Positions 60,234 through 64,000 of a DNA stretch of 64,000 nt are shown here, in pieces. The DNA is from an uncultured Fluviicola sp. (GTDB taxonomy: Bacteria > Bacteroidota > Bacteroidia > Flavobacteriales_D > Crocinitomicaceae): assembly GCA_913009205.1 (NCBI GenBank), contig CAJVYC010000001.1, positions 62,001 to 126,000 on the forward strand, written 5' to 3'. Each line of letters starts with the position of its first letter. The first letter of the stretch is position 1. The notes beneath the pieces are model-generated. The model made no database searches. It was not told the origin of the DNA and worked only from the letters and a program-made list of their open reading frames with translations. Position numbers and translations under genes: made by a program.

Positions 60234-61715
60234 TTAATATAAGTTCTTCACGAACTCAATGCTTGTTTTAATTAACGGGTGCAGATAGATATCATTATCG
60301 ACAAACGCAACCTCATTTCTATATGCGGTGCGAAGAGATTCAATTTTATTCGAGCTTTTCTCATTCCTAAAATCCATTGCTTGAGCTGCATTCATCAATT
60401 CTATCGCTTGGATTGAATAACAATTATCAATTACTCGGTACAACTTGGTAGCTGCATTTGACCCCATGCTTACATGATCTTCTTGCCCATTACTTGAGTC
60501 AATTGAATCAATACTAGCTGGTGAACAAAGCTGTTTATTCTGACTAACGATAGAGGCCGCTGTATACTGAGGAATCATAAATCCAGAATTCAAACCAGGT
60601 TTAGCCACCAAAAATGCAGGAAGACCTCTCGTACCTGAAATAAGCTTGTACACTCTCCGTTCAGAGATGCTTCCCAACTCAGCCAATGCAATTGCTAGAA
60701 AGTCCATTGACAATGCAAGAGGCTGTCCGTGAAAATTACCAGCTGAAACAACATCATCTTCATCCACAAAGACTGTCGGATTATCAGTTACAGCATTAAT
60801 CTCTCTTTCTATAATTGTGGAACAATAATCAATTGCATCTTTTGAAGCACCATGTACCTGTGGAATACATCTAAATGAATAAGGGTCTTGTACATGCTCT
60901 TTCTCTCGATTAATCATTTCACTCCCTTCAAACAACTCACGAAAAACAGTAGCAGTTTCAATTTGCCCATTTTGATTTCGAATTTCATTTACATTTGCCT
61001 GAAATGGATTCTTTCTTCCATCATAAGCCTCAAGTGACAAGGCTCCAATTAAATTGAATTGATTCCAAAGCTTTTTTGCGTTTGATGCAGCATATGATCC
61101 ATAAGCACTCATAAACTGAGTTCCATTAAGTAATGCAAGCCCTTCTTTCGACCGGAGAATGATTGGTTCAAGCCCAAGAATTGCAAGAGCATCACTACTC
61201 GATCGTTTCTTTCCTTCATAATATACCTCACCTTCCCCCAGCAAAGGAAGAGACATGTGCGCCAAAGGAGCTAAATCGCCTGAAGCACCCAAACTTCCTT
61301 GTTGATAAACAATAGGGATAACGTTATTATTATAGAAATGAAGAAGGCGTTCAATAGTCTGCGATTGAGCACCTGAATTCCCGTGAGAAAGACCAATTGC
61401 TTTAAGAAGTAACATACGTTTTACTATATGAGAAGGAACTTCTTCTCCTGCTCCACATGCATGTGATAAAACCAAGTTGCGCTGAAGTTGTTCCAAATCC
61501 TCAGGAGAAATTGCAGTATTACAAAGTGAACCAAATCCAGTGTTAACGCCGTAAATAAGCTTGCCCTTACTTTTTCCTTTTAAATCTAAGTACGCTCTGC
61601 ATTTATCAATTGCCTCTTTTGCTTCATTGCTAACGACAACTTCGACCCCAGAGTCAAGAATTTCGTCCAATTGAGCCAATGATATTGTCTGATTATTAAT
61701 TACAAATTTTTTCAT
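60234..61715 (-). CDS. hutH: Histidine ammonia-lyase
   Basis: HutH removes ammonia from L-histidine to give trans-urocanate. The 493-residue protein has the internally formed MIO cofactor from Ala-Ser-Gly at 144-146 (GSLGASGDLAPLAHMSLP), Tyr in YGVNTGFG near 56, and FHGQPLALSMDF near 330. The substrate-switch pair is Ser-His in LVLSHACGAG at 84-85, the histidine-type pair rather than tyrosine- or phenylalanine-type, so histidine is the likely substrate. One base separates it from hisS. The other hut genes are not in the window. Confidence 0.92.
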   Translation of the reverse strand: MKKFVINNQTISLAQLDEILDSGVEVVVSNEAKEAIDKCRAYLDLKGKSKGKLIYGVNTGFGSLCNTAISPEDLEQLQRNLVLSHACGAGEEVPSHIVKRMLLLKAIGLSHGNSGAQSQTIERLLHFYNNNVIPIVYQQGSLGASGDLAPLAHMSLPLLGEGEVYYEGKKRSSSDALAILGLEPIILRSKEGLALLNGTQFMSAYGSYAASNAKKLWNQFNLIGALSLEAYDGRKNPFQANVNEIRNQNGQIETATVFRELFEGSEMINREKEHVQDPYSFRCIPQVHGASKDAIDYCSTIIEREINAVTDNPTVFVDEDDVVSAGNFHGQPLALSMDFLAIALAELGSISERRVYKLISGTRGLPAFLVAKPGLNSGFMIPQYTAASIVSQNKQLCSPASIDSIDSSNGQEDHVSMGSNAATKLYRVIDNCYSIQAIELMNAAQAMDFRNEKSSNKIESLRTAYRNEVAFVDNDIYLHPLIKTSIEFVKNLY

Positions 61716-61716
61716 T

Positions 61717-63132
61717 TTAAGCTTTCAATTGAGTTATAGCTTGATCAAAACTCAATTCAGTTTGTTCGCCGCTCTCCATGTTTTTGATTAAAAGGATTCC
61801 TTTATCTATTTCATCTTGCCCAATCAACGCTACATTTTTGACATTGCGATCATTGGCGTATTTCATTTGCTTTTTCATTTTGGCAGACGATGGATACAAT
61901 TCAGATGAAATTCCTTCCGCTCTCATTTGCTTCACAAGCTTCAAACACTGCTTCTCCTCTACTTCACCAAAATTGATAAATAACAGATCCAATGTATTAT
62001 CAACTGCTTCTGGAAACAAATTCAACTCTGTGAGCACATCGTAAATCCGATCTGCTCCAAAAGAAATTCCAACTCCGGACATGTCTTTCATTCCAAAAAC
62101 CCCTGTTAAATCGGCGTATCGACCACCACCACAAATGCTCCCCATGTTCACACCATTTGCCTTCACTTCAAAAATAGCACCTGTGTAATAGTTCAATCCA
62201 CGCGCCAAGGTAACATCAAACTCAACCTTTGCTCTTTTCAAACCAAGCTCCTCAACTTGATCCAGAACAAATTCCATTTCAGAAACCCCTTCAAGACCAA
62301 TTTCACTTGATGCCAAATAGGACCTCATTTGTGAAAGTCGGCTTTTCGTATCGCCCGTTATATCAAATAATGGGTTTATTTTTTCGAGGGCCATTTCAGA
62401 AACACCTTTTTCAAGTAATTCTTTCACAACTCCGTCTTTACCGATTTTATCTAGTTTATCAATTGCTACGGTAATTTGAATCAACTTATCTGACTCGCCG
62501 CTTACTTCAGCAATTCCCGATAGAATTTTTCTATTGTTGATTTGAATCGTAAAATCGGGCAGGTCCAAATTCGTTAAGACTTCATCGAAAAGCAATACGA
62601 AATCAACTTCGTACAAAAGCGAATCACTTCCAACAACATCTGCATCGCATTGGTAAAACTCTTGATACCTTCCATGCTGCGGTCGATCTGCCCTCCAAAC
62701 AGGTTGGATTTGATAGCGCTTAAATGGAAAAGAAAGTTCATTTTGGTGCTGTACTACAAACCGTGCAAACGGAACGGTTAAATCGTAGCGCAATGACTTC
62801 TCGGATATTTTAGACGTGATTTGATTTAACTGAACTCTCTGCTCACTCGTTAATTTATCAAAACTCAACTCAGTCAATTCTTGGCTGACTTCACCATTTT
62901 TTGTTTTTGTCAAGTAATTTCCAGAACGGAGAATGTTAAATATTAGCTGATCTCCTTCATCTCCGTACTTCCCTTTCAATGTCGTTGACAATTCAAAAGA
63001 AGGTGTCTCTATTGGTGAAAATCCAAAAATTTCAAACGATTTGCGAATGGTATTGAAAATGTATGTTCTTTTTGCTACTTCAGCCGGTAGAAAATCTCTG
63101 GTTCCTTTTGGTATGGAAGGTTTTTGTGCCAT
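61717..63132 (-). CDS. hisS: Histidine--tRNA ligase
   Basis: HisRS charges tRNA-His. The 471-residue class II synthetase starts MAQKPSIPKGTRDFLP; motif 2 is FKRYQIQPVWRADRPQ near residue 115, the histidine-specific ARGLNYYTGAIFEV lies near 310, motif 3 GVGISFGADRIYDVL near 365, followed by the anticodon-binding domain (DLLFINFGEVEEKQCLKLVK). The ATG at 63132 gives the family N terminus; the open frame extends 26 codons further without family similarity. Only one base separates its stop from the hutH ATG. Confidence 0.95.
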   Translation of the reverse strand: MAQKPSIPKGTRDFLPAEVAKRTYIFNTIRKSFEIFGFSPIETPSFELSTTLKGKYGDEGDQLIFNILRSGNYLTKTKNGEVSQELTELSFDKLTSEQRVQLNQITSKISEKSLRYDLTVPFARFVVQHQNELSFPFKRYQIQPVWRADRPQHGRYQEFYQCDADVVGSDSLLYEVDFVLLFDEVLTNLDLPDFTIQINNRKILSGIAEVSGESDKLIQITVAIDKLDKIGKDGVVKELLEKGVSEMALEKINPLFDITGDTKSRLSQMRSYLASSEIGLEGVSEMEFVLDQVEELGLKRAKVEFDVTLARGLNYYTGAIFEVKANGVNMGSICGGGRYADLTGVFGMKDMSGVGISFGADRIYDVLTELNLFPEAVDNTLDLLFINFGEVEEKQCLKLVKQMRAEGISSELYPSSAKMKKQMKYANDRNVKNVALIGQDEIDKGILLIKNMESGEQTELSFDQAITQLKA

Positions 63133-63185
63133 TAACTTATAATTGGTCAGTAAAGGTAATAATTGTTCTTTGAAGGGTTGATTGA

Positions 63186-64000
63186 CTAGAGCTTTTCTTT
63201 CCCTAACCAACGTAATACATTTGAATGCCAGATGTCATTTGATTCCTTTTGAGTTATGATATCGATTTCCACTGCATAATCAATTACACGGCCTGGAAAT
63301 GAACTTCCAACTCCTTCCATTTCGCCCAAAGGATACGGATCATCTAGTCCGGCCAAGATTTGAGCCGATCCTACTCGATGCTTTAGCAATTGAAGCGTAT
63401 AAGAATCATGAACCAAAGTATCGAAGAATAAATTTTTATGTCCGAGAGAAGAACGTGGATCTTGAGCTTCCTCAAATAAATCAGGTCTGCCATCAAAACC
63501 TTGTAATCTTCGTCCATAGTTTGCCTGTCCTAACATACAACCATGCGCGAAGCAAGTTCTAATATTTGGAAATTTATGCACGAAATCTTTTAAAGTATAA
63601 AAATGAAGTGTGTCTGCTGTTTGCGCCATCATCCAAACCAAATGGAAACGCCAGTATTCATCTTTTAACTTTACCATTTTTTGCCCGTCGTATGGATGTA
63701 TTTCAATTGCCAAACCGTATTCATTTGCCAATTCGAAAATTGGAAGAACACTATCATCTGCTACAGAAACCCACTCTTCATCTTTATTCAAGAAGTGAGA
63801 AGGCAAACAAAGCAGTTTCATTTTCAACACATTTACGCAACGATCAATTTCCTTTAATGCATCTTCGAGAAATAAAGGTTGAACAACGAAGCCACATGTA
63901 AATTTATCGGGACGTCTTTCTTCCACACTTGCGTTGAAATCATTTTGCCAGCGGATCGCGTCAAAAGCATCGCTTCTTTCCCAACCATTGCAATAAATTT
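63186..64000 (-). CDS. ACMSD-like amidohydrolase (5' end outside window)
   Basis: The C-terminal 270 residues of a metal-dependent amidohydrolase of the 2-amino-3-carboxymuconate-6-semialdehyde decarboxylase (ACMSD) type; the frame is still open at the window edge, so the start is outside. Seen are IEIHPYDGQK (metal His), NIRTCFAHGCML (His), GRRLQGFDGRPDLF and the acid in LAGLDDPYPLGE, all matching ACMSD positions. ACMSD acts in tryptophan/kynurenine or 2-nitrobenzoate breakdown; other kynurenine genes are not visible, so the substrate is inferred. hisS begins 53 bases downstream on the same strand. Confidence 0.82.
   Translation of the reverse strand, partial: IYCNGWERSDAFDAIRWQNDFNASVEERRPDKFTCGFVVQPLFLEDALKEIDRCVNVLKMKLLCLPSHFLNKDEEWVSVADDSVLPIFELANEYGLAIEIHPYDGQKMVKLKDEYWRFHLVWMMAQTADTLHFYTLKDFVHKFPNIRTCFAHGCMLGQANYGRRLQGFDGRPDLFEEAQDPRSSLGHKNLFFDTLVHDSYTLQLLKHRVGSAQILAGLDDPYPLGEMEGVGSSFPGRVIDYAVEIDIITQKESNDIWHSNVLRWLGKEKL

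Overview
The window reads as ordinary chromosome of an AT-rich member of the Bacteroidota, most likely Flavobacteriia and perhaps Fluviicola- or Crocinitomicaceae-like (the family placement is inference). Reasons: type IX secretion parts and cargo (PorQ, C-terminal sorting domains, a PorE-type OmpA/PD40 protein), a TonB receptor with an N-terminal carboxypeptidase-regulatory domain, M61 peptidases, DUF6268, DUF3822 and GIN-domain proteins, start codons mostly without Shine-Dalgarno sequences, and promoters of the Bacteroidota type (TTG, about 19 bases, TAnnTTTG). The clearest promoter drives tRNA-Lys.

Layout. 1-2.5 kb: DUF3822-rsmD-coaD block with overlapping genes. 2.5-12.6 kb: exported and membrane proteins (thioredoxin-fold lipoprotein-like protein, nitroreductase, beta-barrel, BNR lipoprotein, M61 peptidase, coiled-coil lipoprotein) plus shikimate kinase and a secreted endonuclease I. 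12.8-17.7 kb: a DUF1826-like gene, tRNA-Lys, a decayed stretch with two pseudogenes, MscS/LapA-like membrane pair and elongation factor P. 17.7-23.8 kb: TlpA thioredoxin, an exported GWD-like dikinase lipoprotein, YaaA, a DASS transporter and RluF-like synthase. 24-27.9 kb: a Fur-family regulator divergent from a MerC protein with two matched operators, fasciclin, DUF6268 and a T9SS cargo protein. 27.9-31.2 kb: rhodanese, RluA-type synthase, panB, rplS, GH25 lysozyme. 31.2-42.3 kb: OmpA/PD40 protein, a 1089-residue BNR propeller protein, lon, a GlmU-like protein, a sodium:solute symporter. 42.6-53.4 kb: desaturase, meaB, idi, phosphoesterase, porQ, cmk, GIN lipoprotein with a PagL-like deacylase, mazG. 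53.5-64 kb: TonB receptor, second M61 peptidase, ABC-F protein, then an ACMSD-like gene, hisS and hutH in a row on the minus strand.

No CRISPR array, intact insertion sequence, prophage or obvious defence island was seen. The strongest candidates for something unusual are the lipoprotein with glucan-water-dikinase domain order (18862-20757), the paired Fur-family operators around the merC promoter (24485-24540), the inverted repeat over the fasciclin promoter (25886-25917), and the ABC-F protein whose degenerate residues all fall in one composite ATP site. Start codons were moved inward from the longest open frame in several genes where an ATG with a signal peptide or family-typical N terminus supports it.
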